Positions 1-8,592 of a stretch of DNA of 47,507 bases are shown one piece after another. Location: the NCBI GenBank assembly GCA_003131315.1, contig PKUV01000062.1:1-47507 (forward strand), in the 5' to 3' direction. The stretch's first letter is position 1. Each line of letters opens with the position of its first letter. Both the position numbers and the translations under genes were made by a program. The notes under the pieces were generated by a model. That model did no database searches and was not told the DNA's origin. It saw only the letters and a list, made by a program, of their open reading frames with translations. This DNA is from Acidobacteriaceae bacterium (lineage in GTDB: Bacteria > Acidobacteriota > Terriglobia > Terriglobales > Acidobacteriaceae).

Positions 1-25
1 GAACATGCACGGCGTACAACAAAAA

Positions 26-47
26 CCCCGATCCTCGCGGATCGGGG
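26..47 (-). terminator. Rho-independent terminator of the pseudopilin operon
   Basis: A perfect 9-bp stem (CCCCGATCC at 26-34, GGATCGGGG at 39-47) has a 4-nt loop. Read on the minus strand it is followed at once by TTTTT (complement of 21-25). It lies 26 bp past the stop codon of the pilX-like gene, so it is placed to end the minus-strand operon that starts near 5909. Confidence 0.9.
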
Positions 48-73
48 TGAGTGGATTTGGTCGCCCCGTGCGT

Positions 74-3000
74 TTAGTAGGTGCGTGCCGTAAACAGCTG
101 CCGGTAACCCAGGCTTTCCACGTCGCGGAACATCGGCGTTCCGGGCGGCAGGCCTGACGGAAGGGTGAAGTCCGAGTCGAAAATATAGTTACGTGTCGGC
201 GGCGAATACACCGAGTAGGTGCAGCATTTGAATGTCCCGGTGTTATAGGTCGCGTAGTACAGGCTCACCAGCGAGCCTCCGTAATTCAGCGTGGATGAGC
301 TCCAGTCTTCCAGGAAGCGCAGGAAGTTGTGGACTCCGCCATCGGTGCCGAAGGCGTAGTCGGTGGAGTTCTCCCATGCCGGGAACGGGAAGGCAATGTT
401 TTTCCCGCCAGCGACCGCCACCCGGTAATACGTGGTGCTGGCCGTACGGTAGCTTGAGGGATTCGTGGGGTCGGTGGCCATGCTGTTCAGGTCCGACCAT
501 TTATTGGAGAGAATCGTGACCGCGTCGGCAATGACCGCTGCTGCGGAATGCCCCGCCATGTCCGGTCCCGGTCCCGCAGAGGTCGCCCCCGTAAAGAACG
601 TGTCGGCCGGATTGCTGTTGTAATTACCCTGGATGTACACCGGATTCTCCGCTGCCACCGTGAATCCGCCGGTGTTCGGTGGTCCGGCCGCAGCCGTTAT
701 CAGCGGTACGTTGCCGAGCGAACCATCCACCAGTTTCAAGACGTGGCGCGCCCCGCTGACCCAGTTCTTGCGCGCGGTGCTAACGCAACTGGCGATTCGC
801 GGAAGGTAAGGATTGTCAGGTGTGGTCAAGATGATCTGGACATCCTGGTTTACCGCGCCGGTGATCTGTCCAGAAGTTGTGTTGAGCGTGCCGCTCCACT
901 GGCCCAATCCCAGGTTCGCCGTGCCGTACTCGTCCAGCACTGCATTCTGATTGACGTCCTCGGGGGAAAGCGAGTGGCCGGCCGGAACCGGTTCCAGCAG
1001 TCCGTTGGGCGCACCCGCGGCGGTGCTGGAATTCACCACATCCTCCAGCCCCGCGTCCCCGGTCTTGTAGCCTGCGGTGGGGTTGGTCAGCATTCCGCGG
1101 CGATCGGAGAAATACAGCACGTATCCGTTCTGCGCGACATAGTCCACATTGCTGCCGCTGCTTCCGATCGATCCCGCCAGCCATCGCTTCAGGTTGCCTA
1201 CATCGATTTCAACGGCATTCATCACCCCGTTGGTGGTGCAACTGTCGTTGCCCGACTTCGTGTCCCGAGGCTCGCCTTCGCGGGCATCATAGAAGTTGAT
1301 GGGATACCAGTTGTTCACGCTGACGCTCTGCCCCGTTGAGGTCAGCCTACTCCCCGCCGACGGTACCCCGGTGGCAGTGTTGGTGGCGCCGAAATATGGG
1401 CTGGTGCTCGCCGCATCGGCCAGAATTTCCGGAGGCAGCGGATTGCTCCAGCCTCCTGTGCAGACGGTGTGAGCGGGCGGCACGGGCCCTAGGTTCCAAC
1501 CAGCGCAGACTGGCGCAATACCCACAGTATCGAGCGTGCCGCCGCTACCGTTACGGTCCGCCGGTTCTTGCAGCAGCAAAATCGCGTTCGGATTGATCGG
1601 GTTGGCAGTTCCACCCGCAGGCGTCCCCCCTCCAGACATCGTAGGCGCGGTCGTGCCCCGCGCAAATCCCAGTTGCAGCCACTCACTGGTTACCGGGTGC
1701 CAGACGCCCGAGGCGTCCTTGTACTCCACGCGCAGGTAGCCATCAATCAGGTTCCAGGTGGCGGTATTTGCTGTGTTCGAGATGGCGACATATGGAATGG
1801 CGGGCGTGGCCGGGCAACCGGCAGGCAAGGTGGTGCCAGGAATGCCGGAGCAAAGCGCAAAGGTCGGGTTTGGCGCGGCGCCCGCGGCGAGCACCGGCGC
1901 GTATGGTGGCCCAGTGGGCACCAGTGTCGCGGCCCCGGCCTGTGGTGTTTGCGGAGCGAAAAGCCAGTCCGGGGCTAGGTATTGTGGAACGCATGCAGTC
2001 GCGCCGCACTTGACGACCGGACAGGCTGCGCCCCCGCACGAAGTTGTGTCCGGAAGATACCCGTTCGAGGCGGCGGCAAAGTACAGGTTGAAGTTGCTGC
2101 CAGCCGGTGGCGCTCCCATTGACGCGGGGTAATTGGGCGAAGCTATCGCAATTCCGTAAGGATTGCTGGCAGTCCCACCCGTTGCCAGCGCCTGTGCAGT
2201 CGTAATGTTCGCCAACCGGACGTTGTTCGCATCCGCAACACAGCCCAAGCACAATTCCGCCGGATTGTCGCTCAGCAGCACGCGAATCTGCGCCAGGTTA
2301 TATTCGCGCGATTGAGTCAGCGCGGTCGTGTCGGTCGACTCTGGCCGGCGAATAACTTCGTTCGGCAAGACGCCCGGAGCGACGAATGGCATCGACAGTT
2401 TCTTGGCCCCCGTCCCCGGGTTCGTGGTACTTCCATAATTCCCGTTGATCAGCATGTAGTTAGTGCCGGCGGGGGCGCCCGACTTGGAAAAAGGATTCCA
2501 ATAGGTGCCGTTATAGGTCGACTGCGCCGGACTTCCCCCCGCACCCTGCACGCTGCCATCCCCGTATTGACTACCGCCGTTCGTAGCCTTGGTCACACAA
2601 TTCGTCGTCGAAGTGCTGCAACCTCCGACGGTAGTCGGAATGTATACGTTGCCGGTGTCACTGTAGGTACTGGCCGACAACCCGTTCGGAAGCACCTGGG
2701 TGACAACGTTCCCGTAGGCCTCCAGTTTGTTGTTGAACGTCAGCGTGTTGCCGCTTGCCACGCCCAGGTATAGATCAGCGTTGGTGTGCACGCGTCCGGC
2801 AAAAGTGAGATCGGGGCTGTTGAAGAACCCGCAATCGCCTTCGCAAAACACTCCGAACTGGAACACCGGAATCAGCGCCACCTGCGCGCTCCGCGTCATG
2901 CTCACTTCCTGCCCACCCGTTAAGGCCGCTGTCGCCAGCATGTTCACCGGGATGATCTGCGCCCACAAGCCCTGGTTCGATCCGGAACTGATCTGTCCCC

Positions 3001-3340
3001 AGTGCGCGGTAAGCGTTCCCGTGCAACCCGACGCCGGCGCCACCGTATAGTCTTTCCAGGTGACTCCCACCATTGTCGGCTGCATCGTGCTGACGTTGCA
3101 GATTTGGGCGGCGGTGGGGGACTGCGCGTTCTGGAACGTCGCGGCCAGATCGGAGGCCATTTTCTCGATCCCACCCTCGGCGCTGTGATAGGCGGCGTTG
3201 TTCTGCAGATCGGTTCCGCCCACCTTGCCTTCGGTGTTGACCATCATCATCAGCCCGATCGCGATCCCCGATAGCAGCAACAGCAGCAGCAAAGATGCAA
3301 TCAGCGTGAATCCTTTGGTGTGCAGTCTCGCGCTCTTCAT
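74..3340 (-). CDS. PilX-like type IV pilus minor pseudopilin, very large (1088 aa)
   Basis: The N-terminus has a type IV prepilin signal: a short basic leader MKSARLHTKG, then FTLIASLLLLLLLSG, a hydrophobic helix. Cleavage would follow the Gly. Position +5 is Ala rather than Glu, as is usual in PilX_N-type proteins. About 1050 residues of Ser/Thr/Gly/Asn-rich sequence follow, with several Cys, consistent with an extracellular domain; I recognise no catalytic motif. The frame stays open to a GTG at 3412, but I chose ATG 3340 because GGGGAG lies 7 nt upstream and it gives a normal leader length. It is the last gene of the gspH-pilV-pilW-pilX order. Likely role: minor pseudopilin or tip-associated protein of a type IV pilus or secretion pseudopilus. 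Such a length is far above proteobacterial PilX (about 200 aa), though I recall long forms in Acidobacteriota. Confidence 0.85.
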   Translation of the reverse strand: MKSARLHTKGFTLIASLLLLLLLSGIAIGLMMMVNTEGKVGGTDLQNNAAYHSAEGGIEKMASDLAATFQNAQSPTAAQICNVSTMQPTMVGVTWKDYTVAPASGCTGTLTAHWGQISSGSNQGLWAQIIPVNMLATAALTGGQEVSMTRSAQVALIPVFQFGVFCEGDCGFFNSPDLTFAGRVHTNADLYLGVASGNTLTFNNKLEAYGNVVTQVLPNGLSASTYSDTGNVYIPTTVGGCSTSTTNCVTKATNGGSQYGDGSVQGAGGSPAQSTYNGTYWNPFSKSGAPAGTNYMLINGNYGSTTNPGTGAKKLSMPFVAPGVLPNEVIRRPESTDTTALTQSREYNLAQIRVLLSDNPAELCLGCVADANNVRLANITTAQALATGGTASNPYGIAIASPNYPASMGAPPAGSNFNLYFAAASNGYLPDTTSCGGAACPVVKCGATACVPQYLAPDWLFAPQTPQAGAATLVPTGPPYAPVLAAGAAPNPTFALCSGIPGTTLPAGCPATPAIPYVAISNTANTATWNLIDGYLRVEYKDASGVWHPVTSEWLQLGFARGTTAPTMSGGGTPAGGTANPINPNAILLLQEPADRNGSGGTLDTVGIAPVCAGWNLGPVPPAHTVCTGGWSNPLPPEILADAASTSPYFGATNTATGVPSAGSRLTSTGQSVSVNNWYPINFYDAREGEPRDTKSGNDSCTTNGVMNAVEIDVGNLKRWLAGSIGSSGSNVDYVAQNGYVLYFSDRRGMLTNPTAGYKTGDAGLEDVVNSSTAAGAPNGLLEPVPAGHSLSPEDVNQNAVLDEYGTANLGLGQWSGTLNTTSGQITGAVNQDVQIILTTPDNPYLPRIASCVSTARKNWVSGARHVLKLVDGSLGNVPLITAAAGPPNTGGFTVAAENPVYIQGNYNSNPADTFFTGATSAGPGPDMAGHSAAAVIADAVTILSNKWSDLNSMATDPTNPSSYRTASTTYYRVAVAGGKNIAFPFPAWENSTDYAFGTDGGVHNFLRFLEDWSSSTLNYGGSLVSLYYATYNTGTFKCCTYSVYSPPTRNYIFDSDFTLPSGLPPGTPMFRDVESLGYRQLFTARTY

Positions 3341-3417
3341 TCCGTCACTCCCCATGGTGTCAATCCCCATCGCTTCGCTCCCCATCGTCTTATTACTCGC
3401 CTTCTCCATCACCGCCG

Positions 3418-4614
3418 CTACTGGGGATAGTCGTTGGTGTAGGTCAGATTCCGTGCGCTTACCGATGTCTCCAAATCCAATCCCTGATAACCCTTCGTGC
3501 CCTTCAGCGCGCTATCAATCGCCATGTGCAGAATGTTGATCTTGGTGATCTGGTTGGGCAGAAGTCCATTCGAAGCGGTATCGTTGGCATCGCCAGAGCC
3601 AGGGTTGGGCTGGTTCGTCGCCGGCGCCGCGGTGGCGTCGTTGTAAAGGTCATAGCTGAACTTCATGTAAACCACGCTGTCCGCCACCGGCATCGGAGTG
3701 TGTCCATTCACCTGCCGCATCAGCCGCGACGGGCTGACGGTGTTGTCGATGTAATAGGTGACCGCCAGGATGCGGCATGGCCCCGTTCTTCCGCATGGCG
3801 CCGCGGTAGCCGCTCCGGTAGCATTCAGCGGCACGCTGTTCAGGCCGGTGCCGGTGGTCTGGTTCATATGCAGCACGTCGCCGTTGGCGAAGGGGACGAC
3901 GAAGGTGTTTGCGGCCGACGAAGTGATGGTGCCCGCCGTGACTTCACCCACCATAGGGGTGCCGTTCAAGGTCATCAAGACCAGATCGCCAGGCGTCAGC
4001 CCCACCACCGCATCGTTCACGTTTTGCGGCGCGACGCCGTTTTGCGGGGTGACGTTGCTCGGCAAACAACCCGGCGGCGGCCAAGGCGTGACCGGCACGG
4101 TTACGACCGGCGCGAAGGTTACTACCCCCTTCGCCGTGACCGTTGGTGCGTAGCAGTTCAAATAGAAAGTGGTGTCCGTATACACCACCGTGACCGCATC
4201 GGTGGCTCCCGCCGGGGTGCTCGTTATCGGCCCGACGTTATATCCCGGGAGCAGCCCGTAAAGATAGGGCGCGGTGCCCTGCTTGGGATAGGTCGCCGGG
4301 GCGATGTTGGTGCTGCCGAGGTAGCACTTCCCCGTCTGATCGCAGCCATACACCGGAGTGATCGTGGACGGCAGGGCGATAGCCGCAGCGTTGGGCAGGC
4401 CCGCCCCGGCCAGGCTCAGGTCCCGCGTCAGCATGTTGGCGGTGGCCCGAAAATCCTGCTGCATCTCCGCCCGCTGCGTAACCGTCCAGGTCGCGGCCAC
4501 ACCCTGGCTGTAAAGCTGCACCGCCGCACCCAGCACAATCGTTCCGAGTGCCATGGCGATCACCATTTCCAGCAGGCTGAATCCACTCTCGCGCTTTGTT
4601 GAACGATCGCTCAT
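3418..4614 (-). CDS. PilW-like type IV pilus minor pseudopilin
   Basis: 398 aa. The N-terminus is a class III prepilin signal, RESG then FSLLEMVIAMALGTIVLG, with Glu at +5 and a following hydrophobic helix, cleaved by PilD. The next segment (QRAEMQQDFRATANMLTRDL) is typical of the PilW family, where the helix leads into a domain that starts with RD-L-AG. The rest is a Thr/Val/Pro-rich beta domain. An AGGGGAG stretch lies just before the ATG. It sits 9 bp after the pilV-like stop and 5 bp before the longest form of the pilX-like gene, so the genes are co-transcribed and probably translationally coupled. Role: minor pseudopilin priming or decorating the fibre. Confidence 0.88.
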   Translation of the reverse strand: MSDRSTKRESGFSLLEMVIAMALGTIVLGAAVQLYSQGVAATWTVTQRAEMQQDFRATANMLTRDLSLAGAGLPNAAAIALPSTITPVYGCDQTGKCYLGSTNIAPATYPKQGTAPYLYGLLPGYNVGPITSTPAGATDAVTVVYTDTTFYLNCYAPTVTAKGVVTFAPVVTVPVTPWPPPGCLPSNVTPQNGVAPQNVNDAVVGLTPGDLVLMTLNGTPMVGEVTAGTITSSAANTFVVPFANGDVLHMNQTTGTGLNSVPLNATGAATAAPCGRTGPCRILAVTYYIDNTVSPSRLMRQVNGHTPMPVADSVVYMKFSYDLYNDATAAPATNQPNPGSGDANDTASNGLLPNQITKINILHMAIDSALKGTKGYQGLDLETSVSARNLTYTNDYPQ

Positions 4615-4623
4615 AACTCCCCT

Positions 4624-5262
4624 TTACTGGTACTGCGAAATGAACGAACTCAGAACGTAGGTTTTCTGCTGTTTCATCTGAGGAGTCGAGTACTGCACCG
4701 TGATATTCACGCCTCGCAGCGTAGTCACCGGGGTGCCGGTCGGTCCGGTTAGCGCCGTGATCAGAATCGTGCGCTGATAGCCAGTCAAAGGGATCAGTAC
4801 ATCGTCCGTGTCCCCATAGACCCCACCGGGTCCTGGTTCCCTTAAAGTTTGCTCGGGCTGGCCCACGTCGTAAGTGGTCCCCAGGATGCCGGCGTAGGTT
4901 CCCGTCGTTATCGCCTGGTACATCGGTTGCGGAGTACTCGGATCCGCGAAGATGCCGCAGCTGCTGGCGCCGCTGATGGGGCAGTTGGGGGAGCCCACAT
5001 TCTGAATGTCGTCCCAGCTTATCTGCGAAGTGTTGCGCGCGGTCACGATACTCTCCAGCGCCTCGTTCGCCAGTTCCTTGGCGATCATGTCCTGCTGCGA
5101 CGTCTGCGTCGAAGCCATCGCCAGCCCGAACACGCCCAACAGACTCACCAGTCCCACCGTCAGCACGACCATCGAGATCATAACTTCCAGCAGCGAAAAT
5201 CCGCGCTCCGCTTGCTTCCGCACTCGACCATTCCCGCCGCGCCTGATTATTGACGTAGCCAT
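4624..5262 (-). CDS. PilV-like type IV pilus minor pseudopilin
   Basis: 212 aa from ATG 5262. The leader ends RKQAERG, followed by FSLLEVMISMVVLTVGLVSL, with Glu at +5: a prepilin peptidase site and pilin helix of the PilV type. A strong ribosome site GGGAGG lies 6 nt before ATG 5262, deciding the start. A longer open frame reaches 5403 but has no prepilin logic in its extra 47 residues. The start overlaps the end of the upstream gspH/fimT-like gene by 16 bp, a sign of translational coupling. The C-terminal half is polar and contains two Cys that could form a disulfide after export. Confidence 0.88.
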   Translation of the reverse strand: MATSIIRRGGNGRVRKQAERGFSLLEVMISMVVLTVGLVSLLGVFGLAMASTQTSQQDMIAKELANEALESIVTARNTSQISWDDIQNVGSPNCPISGASSCGIFADPSTPQPMYQAITTGTYAGILGTTYDVGQPEQTLREPGPGGVYGDTDDVLIPLTGYQRTILITALTGPTGTPVTTLRGVNITVQYSTPQMKQQKTYVLSSFISQYQ

Positions 5263-5909
5263 TGATAGCCTCCCAAACCATTGCTGTAGATCCGCCATCC
5301 GCGAATGCGGCCCGTTCCGCCCCACAGCGTCACCGCCCGCGAACTCATCAGATCTCCCGGACGCGCGATGTACACCACGCCTCCGTCCCAATTGCCCGCG
5401 CACTTTCCTGTAGTGTCATTCTGCGCCGAACCGTCCGGGCAGAAGTAAACATACGTTAATCCTCCGGTGGTGTTGCTCCCCGTATAGCCAAAGTCAATCG
5501 CCGCCGTCCCCGTTCCGTAGCTGTCCGGACCCGGCGTGGGGAACCCTGTTTGCACGTTAAACGTCACATCCGTCGGCAATTGATAAATCACGGTATTCTG
5601 CGCGCCCTGAAATCCGCCCGTTAGCGTCGGGGCCACCGTGATCGTGTTGGGCGTGGCAGTCGTGGAAAAAGTCACCGAGTACGATGTCCGCTGCGACACC
5701 GCGTTGTCGCGCGCCAGACGCATCGCCGACAGCGTCGTGTTATACGCATTGGTCACGCGCTGCTGCTTCATCACCGGCGCCAGGCTGATAAACGAGATCG
5801 ACGCCAGGACGATGATGATCGCCACCACCGACAACATTTCGATCAAGCTGAAGCCGCTCGCCCGATGCCTGCGACGCCCCGCATTTGTTTCCAGGCTTCT
5901 CATAAGCAT
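5247..5909 (-). CDS. GspH/FimT family pseudopilin
   Basis: 220 aa. The leader MLMRSLETNAGRRRHRASG is followed by FSLIEMLSVVAIIIVLASI, with Glu at +5: a prepilin signal. The next stretch (VTNAYNTTLSAMRLARDNAV) matches the GspH/FimT pattern, where a helix precedes a beta-sandwich domain. It is the first gene of the four-gene pseudopilin operon, so the operon promoter should lie in 5910-6435. ATG codons at 5909 and 5903 are both possible starts. Role: minor pseudopilin in a type IV pilus or a type II secretion-like fibre; no ATPase, secretin or PilC gene is in the window to decide which. Confidence 0.88.
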   Translation of the reverse strand: MLMRSLETNAGRRRHRASGFSLIEMLSVVAIIIVLASISFISLAPVMKQQRVTNAYNTTLSAMRLARDNAVSQRTSYSVTFSTTATPNTITVAPTLTGGFQGAQNTVIYQLPTDVTFNVQTGFPTPGPDSYGTGTAAIDFGYTGSNTTGGLTYVYFCPDGSAQNDTTGKCAGNWDGGVVYIARPGDLMSSRAVTLWGGTGRIRGWRIYSNGLGGYQWLRQ

Positions 5910-6435
5910 TTGCCGTACCTGTGGCTCCCCGCTCTGTGAAACAAGATTGTCAAAACAAATTCGTGGTACTGAAATTCGTCAGTCCGGTATCTCCCGCGCC
6001 CCTTTGCGGATCACCGTCCCGATACCTGTCTGACTAACTCGATGGTAGGAACTGTCCCGTAGTACGTCAAAGTACCGGGGTACACCGGCCCTTCGTACAC
6101 TGTCTTTTCGTAAGGTAATTGCAGGAGAGTTACGATCGTGCCATTCGCCGCCCGTTTGCGAAAGCGCACTCCCTATTCAGCACGCCCCCGCCGTATGCTC
6201 GGAATGGAGTCTGCTAATTGAGGCTTGCGCTCAAAGAAAATCCAACCAACGTTCTGTCAGCTTATTCCCCACCAACAGAAATCGAAAGATGACTAAAGTT
6301 GTGACCTGCTGCGCGCTCTCAAAAGCCGGAGGAAGATTGCGAAGGGCAAGAACATGAAGAAGGTCCAAATTGCACCACCACCGTGACGCAGGTAACTTGT
6401 CGTGGGCACCGACCCTCTCTTACCATGCTGTCACT
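5910..6435. other. 526-bp divergent intergenic region between pseudopilin operon and PilZ gene
   Basis: No convincing gene. It must hold the promoters of both divergent units. A tiny frame at 6354 (MKKVQIAPPP) ends at once. On the minus strand TGGCACG (6143-6137) resembles a sigma-54 -24 box, but the -12 part reads TAAC instead of TTGC, so I do not call it. Confidence 0.5.
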
Positions 6436-7575
6436 ATGGATCTACGCGCCCTCGTGGTGTGCCCGGATCAGGACTCAGCCAGCCTGCTCATGCTCATCCT
6501 GTCCGAGTTGGGGATGGCGGCCGAGCATACGCCCTCGATCTCCTGCGGAGTAGAACTGCTCGACAGCCAGCGCTTCGACGCCATCGTCCTCGACTATCGC
6601 GCCGACCAGACTTCCGCGGAATTCCTGACGCGCTTGCGTCAGTCCGCCAAAAACCGCGCCAGCATGCTGATTGCTGTCGTTGATGGCGATTTCAACGCTC
6701 GCCCTGTGTTCGGACTGGGCGCCAACTTTGTTCTCTATCGCCCGCTCTCTTCCGAGCGCACCCGCATCAGTTTGCGCGCCGCCCGCAGCCTTATGCGCCG
6801 CGAACGCCGCCGCGCTCCCCGCACGCCCGTAAGTTCGACCGTCAACGTCGCCTATCCGGGAGCGCCCGAACTCAACACCGTTTTGACTGACCTCAGCGAA
6901 GGCGGAACTTCGATCCACACCGCCAACCGCCGTCTTCCGCCCGCGTGCAAGGTTTATTTCGAGTTCGCACTTCCCGATCAGCAGCAACGGGTCCGCTTGT
7001 CGGGGGAGGTTGCGTGGCAGGACGCCAGCGGCCGCACCGGAATTCGTTTCCTCGACGTGCCCCAGTCTTCGCGCCGCCTCATGCAGACCTGGCTCCAGCA
7101 GAATAATGCCCCGGCAACCGGACTGCCGGCCCAGCCGCCGGCAAGCAAGTCCTCTGCGACGCAGTCGTTCGCGGCCGAGTCCCGCCCCAGGCGCGAGAAA
7201 AGGCCCGACTCAAAAGATGCCACCCTCGTCTCCAATGCCGGCAACCGCCGCGGAGAGCAACGTTTCGCCTGCAAACTCGGAGCGGAAGTCTACAGCCTGG
7301 GCACCAACGTCCCCAATCGCTGTATCCTGTCCGACATCAGCGAGGGAGGTTGCTACGTCGAAATGCCATCCCCACTCTCCCGGCAGTCGGGCGTGGAGAT
7401 TTTAGTCCGCACCGCCGACACGAAATTGAGAATCAGGGGTCAGGTGCTGGCCACCCATCCCGGTTTCGGCATGGGCGTGCGCTTCATGTTCCAAGATTCG
7501 GTCGAGCGCGAAGAAGTTCTGCGCCTGCTCGCAGTTCTCGCCACCGGTCCGTCGCTGGACGAACACCATCGCTGA
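6436..7575 (+). CDS. Receiver-like protein with two PilZ domains
   Basis: 379 aa. Residues about 1-115 resemble a CheY-type receiver fold (LRALVVCPDQDSASLLMLIL, then DAIVLDYRAD with the candidate phospho-acceptor Asp). Two PilZ domains follow. The first has a basic stretch RRERRRAPR and DLSEGG; the second has RRGEQRFACK and DISEGG. These match the RxxxR and DxSxxG c-di-GMP contacts, and both look complete. A Ser/Pro-rich linker of about 50 residues separates them. I chose ATG 6436 because the receiver-like fold begins there; a TTG at 6370 is also in frame but adds a low-information tail. Likely role: cytoplasmic c-di-GMP effector. It is divergent from the pseudopilin operon, which suggests but does not prove a link to pilus control. 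Confidence 0.85.
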   Translation: MDLRALVVCPDQDSASLLMLILSELGMAAEHTPSISCGVELLDSQRFDAIVLDYRADQTSAEFLTRLRQSAKNRASMLIAVVDGDFNARPVFGLGANFVLYRPLSSERTRISLRAARSLMRRERRRAPRTPVSSTVNVAYPGAPELNTVLTDLSEGGTSIHTANRRLPPACKVYFEFALPDQQQRVRLSGEVAWQDASGRTGIRFLDVPQSSRRLMQTWLQQNNAPATGLPAQPPASKSSATQSFAAESRPRREKRPDSKDATLVSNAGNRRGEQRFACKLGAEVYSLGTNVPNRCILSDISEGGCYVEMPSPLSRQSGVEILVRTADTKLRIRGQVLATHPGFGMGVRFMFQDSVEREEVLRLLAVLATGPSLDEHHR

Positions 7576-7631
7576 GCGGGAGTTCTCACTCCACTGAGTT
7601 TGCAGTTTGCCCGACGTCGAGGGAACGCCCG

Positions 7632-8588
7632 CTACGCCCGCTGCTCTTTCTCCGCCACTGCCCGGCGAAAATATTCCAGCGAAAGCTTCAGCCCGCTCTC
7701 CAACTCCACTTTTGGCTCCCATCCCAGCAGCCGCTTCGCTTTCGAAATATCCGGACGCCGCTGCTTCGGATCGTCCTGCGGCAGCGCTTCGAACTTGATC
7801 TGGCTCGCCGACGCCGTCGTCGCAATCACTTTCCGCGCGCACTCCAGAATCGTGAACTCCGTCGGATTCCCAACATTCACCGGCTCATGCTCCGGCGATC
7901 GCGCCAGCCGCAGAATCCCATCCACCTCATCGCTCACGTAGCAGAAGCTGCGCGTTTGGCTGCCGTCGCCATACACCGTAAGATTTTCTCCGCGCAACGC
8001 CTGCCACATAAAATTCGGAATCACGCGCCCGTCGTTGATCTGCATCCGCGGCCCATACGTATTGAAGATGCGCAGAATCCGCGTGTCCACCCGGTGATAG
8101 CGGTGATACGCCATCGTCACCGCTTCCGAAAACCGCTTCGCCTCGTCGTACACCGACCGCGGCCCAATCGGATTCACATTCCCCCAATACGTCTCGGTCT
8201 GCGGATGCACCATCGGATCTCCATAGCACTCCGATGTCGATGCCATCATGAACTTCGCGCCGCACCGCAGCGCCGTTTCGAGCGCTTCGAACGTCCCATA
8301 CGATCCCACCCGCAGCGTTTCGATCCCGTGTTCGGCATAGTCGACCGGGCTCGCCGGACTCGCGAAGTGAAACACATAATCCAATGCGCCCCACTCGCCG
8401 GGATTGCAAACATCCTTCTCCACAAACTCAAATCGCGAATCGTTCCGCAGATGCTCAATGTTCGCCAGCCGCCCCGTCAGCAGATTGTCCGCCGCCATCA
8501 CCGTATAGCCCTCGCCCAGCAGCCCATCGCACAAATGCGATCCCAGAAAGCCTGCTCCTCCAGTCACCAGCGCACGTCGCGTTTTCAT
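7632..8588 (-). CDS. uxs: UDP-glucuronate decarboxylase (UDP-xylose synthase), SDR family
   Basis: 318 aa, the length of short bacterial UXS. The Rossmann motif is [11 protein letters not shown] (residues 9-19). The extended-SDR catalytic set is present: TSE at 118-120, Tyr147 and Lys151 in YDEAK. The stretch [12 protein letters not shown] before the Tyr is typical of UXS rather than dTDP-glucose dehydratase. It would oxidise UDP-GlcA at C4 with bound NAD+, decarboxylate it and re-reduce the product to UDP-xylose. The ATG is 4 bp after the stop of ugd, whose product is its substrate, so the pair forms an operon for nucleotide sugars used in surface polysaccharide. A related NAD-dependent epimerase is the alternative but fits less well. 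Confidence 0.9.
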   Translation of the reverse strand: MKTRRALVTGGAGFLGSHLCDGLLGEGYTVMAADNLLTGRLANIEHLRNDSRFEFVEKDVCNPGEWGALDYVFHFASPASPVDYAEHGIETLRVGSYGTFEALETALRCGAKFMMASTSECYGDPMVHPQTETYWGNVNPIGPRSVYDEAKRFSEAVTMAYHRYHRVDTRILRIFNTYGPRMQINDGRVIPNFMWQALRGENLTVYGDGSQTRSFCYVSDEVDGILRLARSPEHEPVNVGNPTEFTILECARKVIATTASASQIKFEALPQDDPKQRRPDISKAKRLLGWEPKVELESGLKLSLEYFRRAVAEKEQRA

Positions 8589-8592
8589 GGAT

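Noticed and set aside
6129-6143. Sigma-54-like promoter upstream of the pseudopilin operon
   Set aside because: TGGCACG matches the -24 element but the -12 part is TAAC rather than TTGC, and it lies over 200 bp from the first gene.
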